Assembly (NCBI GenBank): GCA_026914155.1
Contig: JAPPGH010000003.1
Coordinates: 1-64,000, forward strand
DNA: 64,000 nt
Direction of reading: 5' to 3'
From: Candidatus Palauibacter rhopaloidicola
Lineage (GTDB): Bacteria; Gemmatimonadota; Gemmatimonadetes; Palauibacterales; Palauibacteraceae
The translations under genes and the position numbers were made by a program. Within the stretch, counting starts at the first letter, position 1. Each line of letters starts with the position of its first letter. This document shows positions 7,598 through 16,877 of the stretch, one piece after another. The notes under the pieces were generated by a model that saw nothing but the letters and a program-made list of their open reading frames with translations, did no database searches and was not told the DNA's origin.

Positions 7598-10240
7598 TCA
7601 CTCGCCGCCGGCCTCCGAGAGCAGCCGGCGGTACACGTCCCGGGCTTCCTCGAACTGGGCGTAGACGTGGTCCTGCTCCGACTGCGACCGCCAGCCGGGC
7701 CACTCACGCGCCTGGCGTTCGAGTTCGTCGATCCAGTCGAGGCCGTACTGCGCGCCCGCCGCGTCGCGGATCGCCTCGCCGCCGACCGTGAACCAGACGG
7801 GGTTCGTGAACCCCTGTGGATAGGCCGCGTCGAGCGGGAACCGTTCCTCTGGCTCTCCCTCCGCCCGCAGGTGAACCCAGCCACTTCCGTCGATCCCGAC
7901 GTCGCCCGAGAACGAGGCCGACATGCGGTCCTCCGAGAGTTCGAGTTCGAGGGCATCCTCGCCGTCACGCACGAGCCAGGCGCGCGTCAGCGGCACGATC
8001 GACCGCACGCTGGCCACCACCTCCACGCTCGTCGCGTCCGCGCCCAGATCTAGGACGGAACCCGGGATCTCCCCGTTTACCGTGAGTTCGACGAGCGGCC
8101 CATTGGTCACGAACGCCGCGGCGCCGCGGAGGCCCTCGAACCACCCATCGGCCGTCAGGCGCCCGTCCGGCGGGCGTACGTATGTCCGCATGGCGCCCAC
8201 GAGCGGCGTGGCGTGCAGGTTGCTGATCGAGTCCTCCCCGCCGGTCGCGCACACCCGCACGTCGTTGCTCCACAGCGCGTAGAGCGGAAAGAAGCCGGCC
8301 CGCTCGGCCGTGGACCATTCGAGCGCGTCACTCGTCCCCAGCACGGCGTCGACCATGAACCCCTTCCCGCCCATCAGCCCGAACGTGAGCGGGTCCACGT
8401 CGCCGAAGTAGGGGTGGACGTAGCCCGTCGTCGCCCCCTGGTCCTTCGCCTTCCGCATCATGTCCGTGTTCGACGGATACAGGCTCTCGATCGCCGTCCC
8501 CTCGTATCCCGTCGTGAAGGGCGAGATGAGGTGGTCGCGCATCCCGAACATGAACACGTGTCCGTAGAACGGCGGCCGGTACTCCTGCCCCACGATGACG
8601 ACCATGTCCTCCATCTCCGCCGACACCGGGTGCTCGCCGCCCCCGGGCACGAAGAACTGGTGGTCCAGGATCCGGTTGTCCTTGTTCGCCACCTGCTCGT
8701 TCACGATGTCCTGGTCCTCCGCCGCGGACATGAACATCAGGTTCTCGAGCGAGTTGTGGAGGTTGCCCGCGTAGTTCATGTGGACGTGCGTAGAGCCGTT
8801 GTGCCAGCCGTCCGCCGAGAGGTCCGCGAACCGGTGCAGCGTGACCTCAAGCTCCACCGTGGCATCGGCCTCGATCGCCACCTTCATGCGCTGCGGCTCG
8901 ATCTCGAAGCCCTTCACGATGGTGAGGTCCGCTTCGCCCGGCGGGAGCGCAACGGTGAACGTCCCGTCCGTGTGGAAGGCCGGATAGCGCCCGCGCTGGC
9001 CGATGCGGGCGTACTCGTCGGGCGGGGCGTGGTACTTTCCGTCCGGCCCCAGGAGGGTGACGCGGGCCGCAACGGGGTCCCTCCCGCTCGCGTCCGTCCG
9101 CACCGTGACCGCGAGCATGCCCGTCGGCCCCGCGTAGGTGCGCTCTCCGATCTCGATCCGCCGCCGGCCGCCGCCGTAGGTCTCGATGAGTTCGAGTTGG
9201 GGGAGACCGCCCTCGTTGGTGATGTAGGCGATCGTCTCCCCATCGGGCGACCAGCGCGGGTGGAAGGCGTCGTGCTCGAAGAAGGTGAGCTTGTACGGCT
9301 CGCCGCCCGTCGTCGGCTGCACGTACAGGTTGTTGAACTGGTCCGCCGCCCCCGCCGTCGACGAGTAGACGAAGCGCCGGCCGTGCAGCGACACGTCCGG
9401 CCGTGTGCGGTACAGCGTCTGCTCCCGCAGCACCGTCTGCGCCTCCAGGATCCCGTCCGCGCGCGCCGGGACCCGGATCACGTTGCCCGAGCCGAGCGGT
9501 ACGTCGCGGTTCGAGACGAGGAGGAGTTCCTCGCCGTCCGGCATCCACGCGGGCGAGATATACATGTCCATGGGCCCGAAGTAGAGCCGGTTGTTGCCGT
9601 AGGAGTTGTCGCTCGTGACCGCGACCTCGGGCCCCGCCCAGTCGCCGTCCGCCACGTCCCGGATGTAGACGTTGAAGTGCCCGTTGGGCGCGCTCGACAC
9701 GTAGGCGAGGCGCGTGCCATCGGGAGAGAACACGGGGTCGGCGTATACGAAGCGGTCGTCCGTGAGCGCGCGCGTCTCGCCCGTCTCCGTGTCGAGGATC
9801 TCGAGCTGGATCCGCTCGCCGCCGTAGTCGGCCGTGTACGCGATCCAGCGTCCGTCGGGCGAGTAGGAGGGGGATGAGTGGTACGTGCCCCCGCGCGTGA
9901 GTTCGGTCGCGTCGCCCGTTTCCACATCCACTTCCCACACGGAGCCGGCCATCCCCACCGCGATCGACTCGCCGTCCGGCGACCAGGCGGGGAACCACGG
10001 CGTCGTCCCCGGCGCCGGCGGCAGGTAGTAGTTGTGCATGTAGTTGCCGCCGTGCCGCACGCCGGGATATCCGCCGAACGGGGGCGGCGGCTCCTCGGCG
10101 AGAACGGGCGCCACGGGTCGGGCCGAGGCGGACTCGAGCAGCCCCGGCTCACCGGCTACGCCGGGCGCGCCATCGCCGGGTTCGCAGCCGAGTATGACGC
10201 CGACGGAGAGAACGAGAACGGGAGCGGGGCCGATACGCAT
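7598..10240 (-). CDS. Beta-propeller + CehA/McbA-type metallohydrolase lipoprotein
   Basis: About 880 residues from ATG 10240 (a longer frame to 10297 lacks a better RBS). The lipoprotein signal MRIGPAPVLVLSVGVILGC has lipobox ILGC. Residues ~80-400 contain repeated PD40/TolB-like blades (AWSPDGESIAVG, SYSPDGRWIAYT, FSPDGTRLAYVS, WSPDGETIAYIT). Then a carboxypeptidase-regulatory-like stretch leads into a PHP-like hydrolase domain opening with WHNGSTHVHMNYAGN, whose HxH would bind metal. This CehA/McbA-like domain includes phosphoesterase or carbamate-hydrolase relatives; the substrate here is unknown. It probably acts on the outer face of a membrane. It lies upstream of, and probably in one unit with, the acyl-CoA synthetase. 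Confidence 0.85.
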   Translation of the reverse strand: MRIGPAPVLVLSVGVILGCEPGDGAPGVAGEPGLLESASARPVAPVLAEEPPPPFGGYPGVRHGGNYMHNYYLPPAPGTTPWFPAWSPDGESIAVGMAGSVWEVDVETGDATELTRGGTYHSSPSYSPDGRWIAYTADYGGERIQLEILDTETGETRALTDDRFVYADPVFSPDGTRLAYVSSAPNGHFNVYIRDVADGDWAGPEVAVTSDNSYGNNRLYFGPMDMYISPAWMPDGEELLLVSNRDVPLGSGNVIRVPARADGILEAQTVLREQTLYRTRPDVSLHGRRFVYSSTAGAADQFNNLYVQPTTGGEPYKLTFFEHDAFHPRWSPDGETIAYITNEGGLPQLELIETYGGGRRRIEIGERTYAGPTGMLAVTVRTDASGRDPVAARVTLLGPDGKYHAPPDEYARIGQRGRYPAFHTDGTFTVALPPGEADLTIVKGFEIEPQRMKVAIEADATVELEVTLHRFADLSADGWHNGSTHVHMNYAGNLHNSLENLMFMSAAEDQDIVNEQVANKDNRILDHQFFVPGGGEHPVSAEMEDMVVIVGQEYRPPFYGHVFMFGMRDHLISPFTTGYEGTAIESLYPSNTDMMRKAKDQGATTGYVHPYFGDVDPLTFGLMGGKGFMVDAVLGTSDALEWSTAERAGFFPLYALWSNDVRVCATGGEDSISNLHATPLVGAMRTYVRPPDGRLTADGWFEGLRGAAAFVTNGPLVELTVNGEIPGSVLDLGADATSVEVVASVRSIVPLTRAWLVRDGEDALELELSEDRMSASFSGDVGIDGSGWVHLRAEGEPEERFPLDAAYPQGFTNPVWFTVGGEAIRDAAGAQYGLDWIDELERQAREWPGWRSQSEQDHVYAQFEEARDVYRRLLSEAGGE

Positions 10241-10374
10241 CGCAGCTCGCAGGCTCGGGGACCGGTGGACAGGGGCCCCCAACTTGCTCCGCGCCAACGG
10301 CCCGGCGCAACGCGGCCCGGCGGCCGGTGTTCGGGGCCCGCCCCGCGATCAGGCCCCGTCTTCGAAGTGGAGCG

Positions 10375-10695
10375 TCAGGCTCCCGGCGGGCGGTAGGAGA
10401 CGCCTCGGGCGACGGCTTCGTCCACGGTCTCGGGGTCGATGAGCACCGTCACGGAGACGGTCAGGGCCCCCGCGGCAGCGATGTTGAGCGAGAGCGTCGT
10501 GGCGGCGGTGGAATCGGGGAGATCGGCGATCAGGAGGAGATCGTCGTCGCCGAAGGCGTAGTAGAAGCCTTCGAGCGTACCGCCCGCGCTTTCGACCGTC
10601 TGGCGCAGCGCTTCGCGGCGTCCGGTGCCGCCCTCGGCGATCAGGCCCTTGAGGCCGGACTGCGTGTAGCTCGTGCGGAACATGTACTTGGCCAT
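10375..10695 (-). CDS. GYD domain protein
   Basis: 106 residues with the start MAKYMFRTSYTQSGLKGL and the segment GRREALRQTVESAGGTLEGFYYAFGDDD characteristic of the GYD family (a small ferredoxin-like fold of unknown function). It is full length and cytoplasmic, with no signal peptide. It lies 47 bases after the ankyrin gene of the DUF1592 operon on the same strand, so it may be the last gene of that transcript. Confidence 0.85.
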   Translation of the reverse strand: MAKYMFRTSYTQSGLKGLIAEGGTGRREALRQTVESAGGTLEGFYYAFGDDDLLLIADLPDSTAATTLSLNIAAAGALTVSVTVLIDPETVDEAVARGVSYRPPGA

Positions 10696-10742
10696 GGTTC
10701 TCCGTATCCGTTTTTGTATGGTTTGGGGTGGTTTTCGGTCGG

Positions 10743-12749
10743 TCAGCAGGTAAGGCAGTTGTTGTTGTTGTGCGAGCCCAGGCTCTCAAGGAGCGCGACG
10801 GTCTCCGGGAAGGGCGAGACGCGCTGCACGGGACCGTTCGCCATGTCGGCCGTCGTCTGGCCGCGGCGGCTGACCACGGTGACGTCGCCCCCCACCTCCA
10901 CGAGATAGAGAATCATCTCGTCGTCGCCGCGCGAGGCCGCGTTGTGCAGCGCCGTGTAGCCATTGTGGTCGCGGGCGTTCACGTCCGCGCCGAGTTCCTC
11001 GACGAGGTACTTCACGGCAGGGATCCAGCCTTCGGGCGTGTGACGGTGCGCGTTGCCCGCGAACCCCTCGCCGTAGCCGACGCCGGAGGCCGCGTGGATC
11101 GGCATCACGCCCGGCCCGCCCGGGGGCACGGGCGGCAGCCCCGAGGCGTCCGGCGCGTTCGCCCGAGCCTGGTCCGCCGCCTCGGCGGCCTCGATCAGCC
11201 TGGCCCTCACGTCCGCCTTGAGATTGTCGAGGTCCTTGTCGGGAAACTCCGCCTGCTCCTCCTCCGGCAACTGGTCCCGAATGTCCTGCAGCAGCTTGAG
11301 GCGCTCCTCCGGCGGGAGTTCGACGTAGGAGGAGTCGCGCAGCGCGTTCAGCGCCTGCTGTCGCAGGAACTCGTCCGGGGAGAGACGCTGGCGCCGGGGG
11401 GGCGCCTTGGTCGGGATGTTCGGGTCGGCCCCGTGCTCGACGAGGAGCTTCATCGCGTCGACGTCCGTCGCGTAGGCGGCGCGCCAGAAGGCGGTGGCGC
11501 CGTTGGTGTCGACGAGACCGCAGTTCCGGTTGCCGCAGCCCGTGTAGACCATGTACCACGGATGGCGGGTGATTCGATGGTTGGGATCCGCCCCCGCATC
11601 GAGCAGCGCGCGCGCCACTTCCAGGTAGTTCGCGCTCTGGAGCGGACGCTCCTGCGGTTGCGGGAAGCGCGTGCGCGGCTGCCAGCGGGCGTTGATCACG
11701 GCCCACAGCGGGGAGACTCCGTTGAGTTCGGCCGCGATGTTCGGGTCCGCACCCCGCTCGAGGAGCATGAGCACGAGATCGAACTGGCCGTTGATCGCGG
11801 CCATCACGAGCGGACTCGTGCCGTCCGCAGCGCTCACGAGGTCGATGTCCGCACCGCCGTCGAGGAGGGCGACGGTCGACTCCACGTACCCCTGGCGAAC
11901 CGCGTGCAGGAGCGGCGTCAGGCCGCCGATCTTCTCGACCGGAGGCAGGAAAAGGCGACTGAAGTCGCTTTCGTTCTCTTCTTCCTCCTCCTCTTCTTCG
12001 GGAAGGCCCTCCGCGTAGATCTCCCGTCCCGCGCGCACGGCGGCCTGGAGTTCGCCGGGCGTCGGCGTGCGCGCCTCGTCCCCCTCCCCGGTGAAGGCCG
12101 CGAGCACCTCCGTCTCACGCTGGCGCGCCAGTCGGTCAAGCTTCTCCTGCTCGATGATGTCGATGACGAGCGACGTGACGTCGGGATCCGCCCCGCCCTC
12201 CAGCAGCGCGCGGATCGCATCGGCCCGGTTGCCCGCGGCGGCAAAGGTGAGGGGCGTCTGGCCCCACTCCGCCTCGACCGCATCGGGATCCGCGCCCGCG
12301 TCGAGCAGAACGGCGACCGCATCGGGGTCTCCCGCCGCCGCGGCGAGGTGAAGCGGCGTGGCGCCGCTGTTCGCGGTCAGCGCCATCACATCCGATCCCG
12401 CGGCGATCAGGTCGCCGAGGATCGCCGCCGAGCCCCGTCGCGCGGCGAGGTGGAGCGGCGTGTACTGCCCGATCCGCGTGACGGCCGCGACATCGGCCCC
12501 GGCGTAGATGAGCATGTCCGCGAGTTCCGCGTGGCCCCTGTCGGCGGCCCAGTGCAGGGCGGTCATCCCGTCTCCCTGCGCCGCGTTGACGTCGAGCCCC
12601 TCCCGCAGGAGTTCGCGCACCGTCTCGACTTCGCCGCGCATGGCGGCGTCGGCGACGGGCGAATCGGGAGGCGAATGGGGCGTCCCCGCCGAAACGAGGA
12701 CAGCCGCGCCGAGGACCGCGAACGCGCGCCGGAGCCTGCCCGCCCGCAC
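10743..12749 (-). CDS. Exported ankyrin-repeat protein of DUF1592 operon
   Basis: About 668 residues from GTG 12749, which lies two bases after the DUF1552 stop. The N-terminal MRAGRLRRAFAVLGAAVLVSAG is a signal sequence. Ankyrin units follow (GDGMTALHWAADRGHAELA, GQYTPLHLAARRGS and others). They are interrupted by a charged linker with an eight-Glu run (residues ~255-275) and by a second helical linker around residues 480-540; two more repeats follow, and the C-terminus is Cys-containing (NNNNCLTC). No start codon other than this GTG lies near the signal sequence. Close linkage to DUF1552 and DUF1592 suggests that the three products act together in the envelope. Confidence 0.88.
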   Translation of the reverse strand: MRAGRLRRAFAVLGAAVLVSAGTPHSPPDSPVADAAMRGEVETVRELLREGLDVNAAQGDGMTALHWAADRGHAELADMLIYAGADVAAVTRIGQYTPLHLAARRGSAAILGDLIAAGSDVMALTANSGATPLHLAAAAGDPDAVAVLLDAGADPDAVEAEWGQTPLTFAAAGNRADAIRALLEGGADPDVTSLVIDIIEQEKLDRLARQRETEVLAAFTGEGDEARTPTPGELQAAVRAGREIYAEGLPEEEEEEEENESDFSRLFLPPVEKIGGLTPLLHAVRQGYVESTVALLDGGADIDLVSAADGTSPLVMAAINGQFDLVLMLLERGADPNIAAELNGVSPLWAVINARWQPRTRFPQPQERPLQSANYLEVARALLDAGADPNHRITRHPWYMVYTGCGNRNCGLVDTNGATAFWRAAYATDVDAMKLLVEHGADPNIPTKAPPRRQRLSPDEFLRQQALNALRDSSYVELPPEERLKLLQDIRDQLPEEEQAEFPDKDLDNLKADVRARLIEAAEAADQARANAPDASGLPPVPPGGPGVMPIHAASGVGYGEGFAGNAHRHTPEGWIPAVKYLVEELGADVNARDHNGYTALHNAASRGDDEMILYLVEVGGDVTVVSRRGQTTADMANGPVQRVSPFPETVALLESLGSHNNNNCLTC

Positions 12750-12751
12750 GA

Positions 12752-14188
12752 TCAGGTCCCCGCGTCCGTCATGGCGGGGTCGGCCTGGTTGAGCGCCATC
12801 GGGCCGGTACTGTCGCCGAACTCGTGCATGTCGTCGACGCCGAGCCCGTGCAGGACGGACAGCATGGCGTTCGCCATCGGCGTCCCGTCCGGCGCCTTGA
12901 TGTGCAGGTTGCCTTCCAGCATCCCGTTCCCGTGGCCGAGCAGGAAGAGCGGCGCCCGCCGGTGGTTGTGCAGGTTCGCATCGGCCATCGGCGAACCCCA
13001 CAGGACCACGCTCTGGTCGAGAAGGCTCTCCTCGCCGTGCATCGTGTTCTTGAGCTTGTCGATGAGGTACGGGAGCTGTCCCACGCGGAACTGGTTGATC
13101 CTGTTGAACTCCAGCACCGCCTCCTCCCGGTTCCCGTGGTGGGAGGCCGGGTGGAAGGGCCGATCCGACTCGCTGTCGGGGAAGACCCGGTTCTGCGCGT
13201 CGCGCCCCGTCTTGAACGAGATCACGCGCGTCATGTCGGTCTCGAGGGCGAGCACCTGGATATCGAACAGCATCTGCATGTGCTCGGTGAACGAGTCCGG
13301 AACGCCGGCCGGCGCCTCGGGCAGGGCGCGCTCATCGCCGCTCGAGTTCCGCCCCTCGACCATCTGAATCCGGCGCTCCAGTTCGCGCACGTTCGTCAGG
13401 TACTGGTCCATGCGGCGCGCGTCCTCCGCGCCGAGGGTACGCTGCACGGTGGAGATCTCGCCCGAAATCCAGTCGAGGATGCTGCGCCGCGTGGCCCGCC
13501 GCGCCGCCCTTTCCGCCTCGGTGCCGCCGGCGCCGAACAGAAGGTCGAAGGCGACCCGCGGATCGCGGATCATGGGCAGCGGTTCGGTCGGCGACGCCCA
13601 ACTCAGCGAGTCGGTGTACGCGCACGAGTAGTTGTACGTGCAGCCGCCCGCCTGATCGAGGTTCTCGATACAGAACTGCATCGACGGCATCGGCGTTTCC
13701 TGCCCGAAGCGCTGCGCGTAGATCTGGTCCATCGAGGTGCCGCAAAAGATGTCCGACCCCTGCGTCTGCTTCGGATGGGCCTGGGTCAGGAACACGGCGC
13801 TCGAGCGGAAGTGGTCCCCGCCGATCTCGGGCGGCGTGAACGCCTCGGCGTTCCGCACGTCCGTGTTGCTGACGATGGTCAGGTGCTCGCGGTACGGCCG
13901 CAGCGAGACGAGCGCGCTCTCATCGATGATCTCGAACTCGCGTCCCGCCTTTTCCGGCGCGAAGAGGAACTTCGTCGCGCCGTGCTCGCGGTTGCACCCC
14001 GCGAGGCCGTGCACCTCCTCGATCGCGATGAGCCGGGTCCCCCTCCCCTCCGTCAGGCTCTTCGCGCTCGTCGATCCCCACAGACGGCCCGCCGGAACCA
14101 TTGCGTCGAGGAACGGCAGGGCGAGCGTAGCCCCGACACCCCGAATGAAGGTCCTGCGAGGCAGGTGCTGTCCAGTGATGAATTCCAT
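12752..14188 (-). CDS. DUF1552 family exported protein
   Basis: 478 residues from ATG 14188, preceded by AGGGAG. The N-terminus PRRTFIRGVGATLALPFLDAM has a twin-Arg and a hydrophobic segment and suits Tat export. The remainder has the DUF1552 pattern (HGATKFLFAPEK, VSNTDVRNAEAF, DIFCGTSMDQIYAQRFG, HHGNREEAVLEF, VVLWGSPMADANLHNH), reminiscent of DUF1501/sulfatase-like folds. The biochemical role is not established. It sits between a c-type-cytochrome-containing DUF1592 protein and an ankyrin protein. The same trio is familiar in Planctomycetes, Acidobacteria and Gemmatimonadota genomes. Confidence 0.9.
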   Translation of the reverse strand: MEFITGQHLPRRTFIRGVGATLALPFLDAMVPAGRLWGSTSAKSLTEGRGTRLIAIEEVHGLAGCNREHGATKFLFAPEKAGREFEIIDESALVSLRPYREHLTIVSNTDVRNAEAFTPPEIGGDHFRSSAVFLTQAHPKQTQGSDIFCGTSMDQIYAQRFGQETPMPSMQFCIENLDQAGGCTYNYSCAYTDSLSWASPTEPLPMIRDPRVAFDLLFGAGGTEAERAARRATRRSILDWISGEISTVQRTLGAEDARRMDQYLTNVRELERRIQMVEGRNSSGDERALPEAPAGVPDSFTEHMQMLFDIQVLALETDMTRVISFKTGRDAQNRVFPDSESDRPFHPASHHGNREEAVLEFNRINQFRVGQLPYLIDKLKNTMHGEESLLDQSVVLWGSPMADANLHNHRRAPLFLLGHGNGMLEGNLHIKAPDGTPMANAMLSVLHGLGVDDMHEFGDSTGPMALNQADPAMTDAGT

Positions 14189-14235
14189 GTTCTCCCTCTC
14201 GGAACGTCGGACCGCCGCGCGGCCGCACGGGCCGT

Positions 14236-16749
14236 CTAGCGGCGGTCTTCGGAAACCTCCTCGGAAACCTCTTCTTCTACCGCGGTCGCGGGCATGGCCC
14301 GCTTCATCCTGAAGGCATCGCCGTTCACGACGCCCATGACCAGCGACGAAAGCTTGTAGTCGTCCTCTTCCGCGTCCTCCACGATCGACCGGATCCACGG
14401 CTGGTCGTAGTACTCGACGCGGCGGCCGAGCGCGTACGCGGCCAGGTTCTCCGTGAAGTTCCGGAGCAGTGGCAGCGGGCGCTTGAGGAGCGCGTCAATG
14501 AGTTCGGGCGGCGTCTGGACCGGCGTTCCGTCGTAGAAGTCGCCGCGCGTGTCCAGCGGCAGCCCGTTCTCCCGCAGGCGCCACTTCCCGGTCACGTCAA
14601 AGTTGTCCAGCGCAAGGCCGATGGGATCCATGAACCGGTGGCAGGACCGGCACGCCGGACTCGCCCGGTGCATCTCCATTCGCTCGCGCGTCGTGAGCAG
14701 GCGGCCGTCCATCGATTCTTCCGTCTCATCCAGATCCGGCACCCCCGGCGGGGGCGGCGGGGGCGGCGTCCCGAGCAGGACCTCCATCACCCACTTGCCC
14801 CGCAGCACCGGCGATGTGCGGTTCGCGAGCGAGGTAAGGACGAGGACGCTGCCGTGGCCCAGGACCCCGACGCGCTCGTCTCCGGAATAGCTCACGCGCT
14901 GGAAGTCGCGCCCGGCCACGCTCTCGAACCCGTAGTGCTGGGCCAGCCGCTCGTTCACGAACGTGTAGTCCGCCCGGAAGAAATCGAGCAGGCTCCGGTC
15001 CTCGCGGATGAGGCTCTGGAAGAGGAGTTCGGTCTCCCGCTTCATGGCGTCCGCGAGGTTCTCGTCGAAGTTCGGGAAGAAGTTCGGGTCCGGGCGGACC
15101 TTGTACAGGTCCTGCAGCCGCAGCCACTGGGACACGAAGCGCGAACTCAGCGCCTCGGAGCGGGGATCGGCGAGCATGCGGCGCGCCTGCCGCTCCAGTT
15201 CGCCGGCATCGGACAGCCGTCCCTCGACCGCCGCGGCGCGCAGTTCCTCGTCGGGCGGCAGGCCCCAGAGGAAGAACGAGAGCCGCGAGGCGAGGTCGAT
15301 GTCCTCCAGCGCGTAGGCCTCTCCGCTCCTGACGCCTTCGGGCTCGCGTTCGAGCCGGAGGACGAAGAAGGGGCTCGCGAGGACCGCCTCGAGGGCCATG
15401 CGCACGCCGACTTCGAACCCGCCCTGCTCGACGCCCATGTCGTAGAACGTCATCAGGCCGTCGACCTCGCTCGGTTCGAGCGGGCGGCGGTAGGCGCTGC
15501 GCGCGAGATCGGTCAGGATGCCGCGGGCGCAGGGCCGTTCCTCGGCGGACGAAGTGGGACGGCAGGTGAAGATGCGCTGGCGGACCGGCGACTCCGACAC
15601 GCCGGTCGGGTTGCGCGGACCGCCGATGATGAGGTCCTGCAGGTGCGGCAGCGTCGTGACCCCGCCGCCGCCCGAACCGCCGCCGGCGTTGGACCACACG
15701 TGCGGCCGGATCAGGTCCTCGTACGGCCCCTCCTGCCGCCGGATGAAGGCGGCGGAGACGCGGTGCTGGCCGGCGCGTACGAAGACGGGTTCCGTCTCGA
15801 CAGGCGTGAAACCGCGGTCATCCGCCCCGCCGCCGCGCCGCGTGTAGTGGAGGAGCGCGACCCGCTCGCCGCCGACCGAAATGTCGATGTCCTCCATGCG
15901 GGAGTTCGCGCCGGAGGTGAAGACGAGCGCAAAGGTGTACTCGCCGTCGGCCGGGAACGTGTGCTCCACGACCATCCCGCCGCGCGTCCCGAACGGGGCC
16001 CCCTCCACGTGGTCCCACGGGTGCTGGGAGACGTACTGCGAGTTCTTGTACGTCGTGTTGACCGGCGGCGCGTTGCGGTCGCCTACCGCCATGCGGCTGA
16101 TCTCGGCCGCCCCGTTCAGGTAGGCGTCGAGGAGCGTCGGCGAGAGCGCCTGCACGTCGGCGATATTGTCGAAGTTGGCGCTCATCTGGTCGTTGGGGAG
16201 CCACTTCCCGGCGTCGACCTCGAGCCCCAGCAGGTCCCGGATCGCCCGCTCGTACTCGGGGCGGTTGAGCCGCTGGAAGGTGCGGCCGCCGGGGTTCGGG
16301 TTCCGGGCCGCGGCGTCGTCGACGATGTCCTCGAGCGTTTCGACGAGTTCGAGGAGTTCCTCCTCCGGCGGACGGCGCACGCCGGGCGGCGGCATCATGC
16401 CGGCGCGCAGCTTGCGGATCATCTTTTCGGCGGTCTCGGCCTCTTCGTCCGCGGCGTCCACATCGAACGGTTCGAGGTCGAGGTTGCCCGCGAACCGGCG
16501 GCTGTTGTGACAGTTGGTGCAGACGCCCTGGACGATGTCGTTCGGCCCCGCCATGACGGGGGCGACGGTCGCCGGAGACGGGGACGGGGCGGGCGCGTGG
16601 ACGAACTCGGCGACCGAACCGACGCCGGGCTGGCCGGCGGCTCCCTCCACGGCCGCGGCAGACGCGACCCGGCCTTCCTGCGCGGAGAGGCTCGCGGGGA
16701 ACGCGAGAACCAGCGCCAGGGCCGCGCCGACCGTGCGGATCGCCATCAT
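14236..16749 (-). CDS. DUF1592 multidomain protein with c-type heme site
   Basis: About 837 residues. ATG 16749 is preferred (AGGAAG upstream, directly before MMAIRTVGAALALVLA); an ATG at 16773 has no RBS. A Sec signal ending SLSAQ is followed by one cytochrome-c heme motif CTNCH (~residue 75). Then come the DUF1587-like segment FQRLNRPEYERAIRDLLGLE, a carbohydrate-binding-like DUF1595/1592 region (LARSAYRRPLEPSEVDGLM), DUF1588 (LANRTSPVLRGKWVMEVLLG) and DUF1585 at the C-terminus. A second Cys pair, CRSCHRFMDPIGLALDNFD, also fits CxxCH, so two hemes are possible. It is expected in the periplasm. It heads the DUF1592-DUF1552-ankyrin operon. Confidence 0.9.
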   Translation of the reverse strand: MMAIRTVGAALALVLAFPASLSAQEGRVASAAAVEGAAGQPGVGSVAEFVHAPAPSPSPATVAPVMAGPNDIVQGVCTNCHNSRRFAGNLDLEPFDVDAADEEAETAEKMIRKLRAGMMPPPGVRRPPEEELLELVETLEDIVDDAAARNPNPGGRTFQRLNRPEYERAIRDLLGLEVDAGKWLPNDQMSANFDNIADVQALSPTLLDAYLNGAAEISRMAVGDRNAPPVNTTYKNSQYVSQHPWDHVEGAPFGTRGGMVVEHTFPADGEYTFALVFTSGANSRMEDIDISVGGERVALLHYTRRGGGADDRGFTPVETEPVFVRAGQHRVSAAFIRRQEGPYEDLIRPHVWSNAGGGSGGGGVTTLPHLQDLIIGGPRNPTGVSESPVRQRIFTCRPTSSAEERPCARGILTDLARSAYRRPLEPSEVDGLMTFYDMGVEQGGFEVGVRMALEAVLASPFFVLRLEREPEGVRSGEAYALEDIDLASRLSFFLWGLPPDEELRAAAVEGRLSDAGELERQARRMLADPRSEALSSRFVSQWLRLQDLYKVRPDPNFFPNFDENLADAMKRETELLFQSLIREDRSLLDFFRADYTFVNERLAQHYGFESVAGRDFQRVSYSGDERVGVLGHGSVLVLTSLANRTSPVLRGKWVMEVLLGTPPPPPPPGVPDLDETEESMDGRLLTTRERMEMHRASPACRSCHRFMDPIGLALDNFDVTGKWRLRENGLPLDTRGDFYDGTPVQTPPELIDALLKRPLPLLRNFTENLAAYALGRRVEYYDQPWIRSIVEDAEEDDYKLSSLVMGVVNGDAFRMKRAMPATAVEEEVSEEVSEDRR

Positions 16750-16809
16750 TCTGTACGCTTCCTGTCCGGGCATTGAAACCGCTTTTTTGAACCGGTTCGC
16801 ACTCGGCGC

Positions 16810-16839
16810 ATTAAAAGATGTATCCGCATAACACGCTAA
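16810..16839 (-). promoter_or_regulatory. Possible promoter of DUF1592 operon
   Basis: An AT-rich island in otherwise GC-rich DNA. On the minus strand TTAGCG (16839-16834) and TTTAAT (16815-16810) are 18 bases apart, about 60 bases before ATG 16749. The -10 match is good and the -35 match is poor. A nearby inverted repeat (AACCG at 16777-16781 and CGGTT at 16793-16797) could be an operator. Support is by pattern only. Confidence 0.3.
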
Positions 16840-16877
16840 GCACGGAACCCGCTGTGTGGCAAGCGGCGGGAGCCCGT

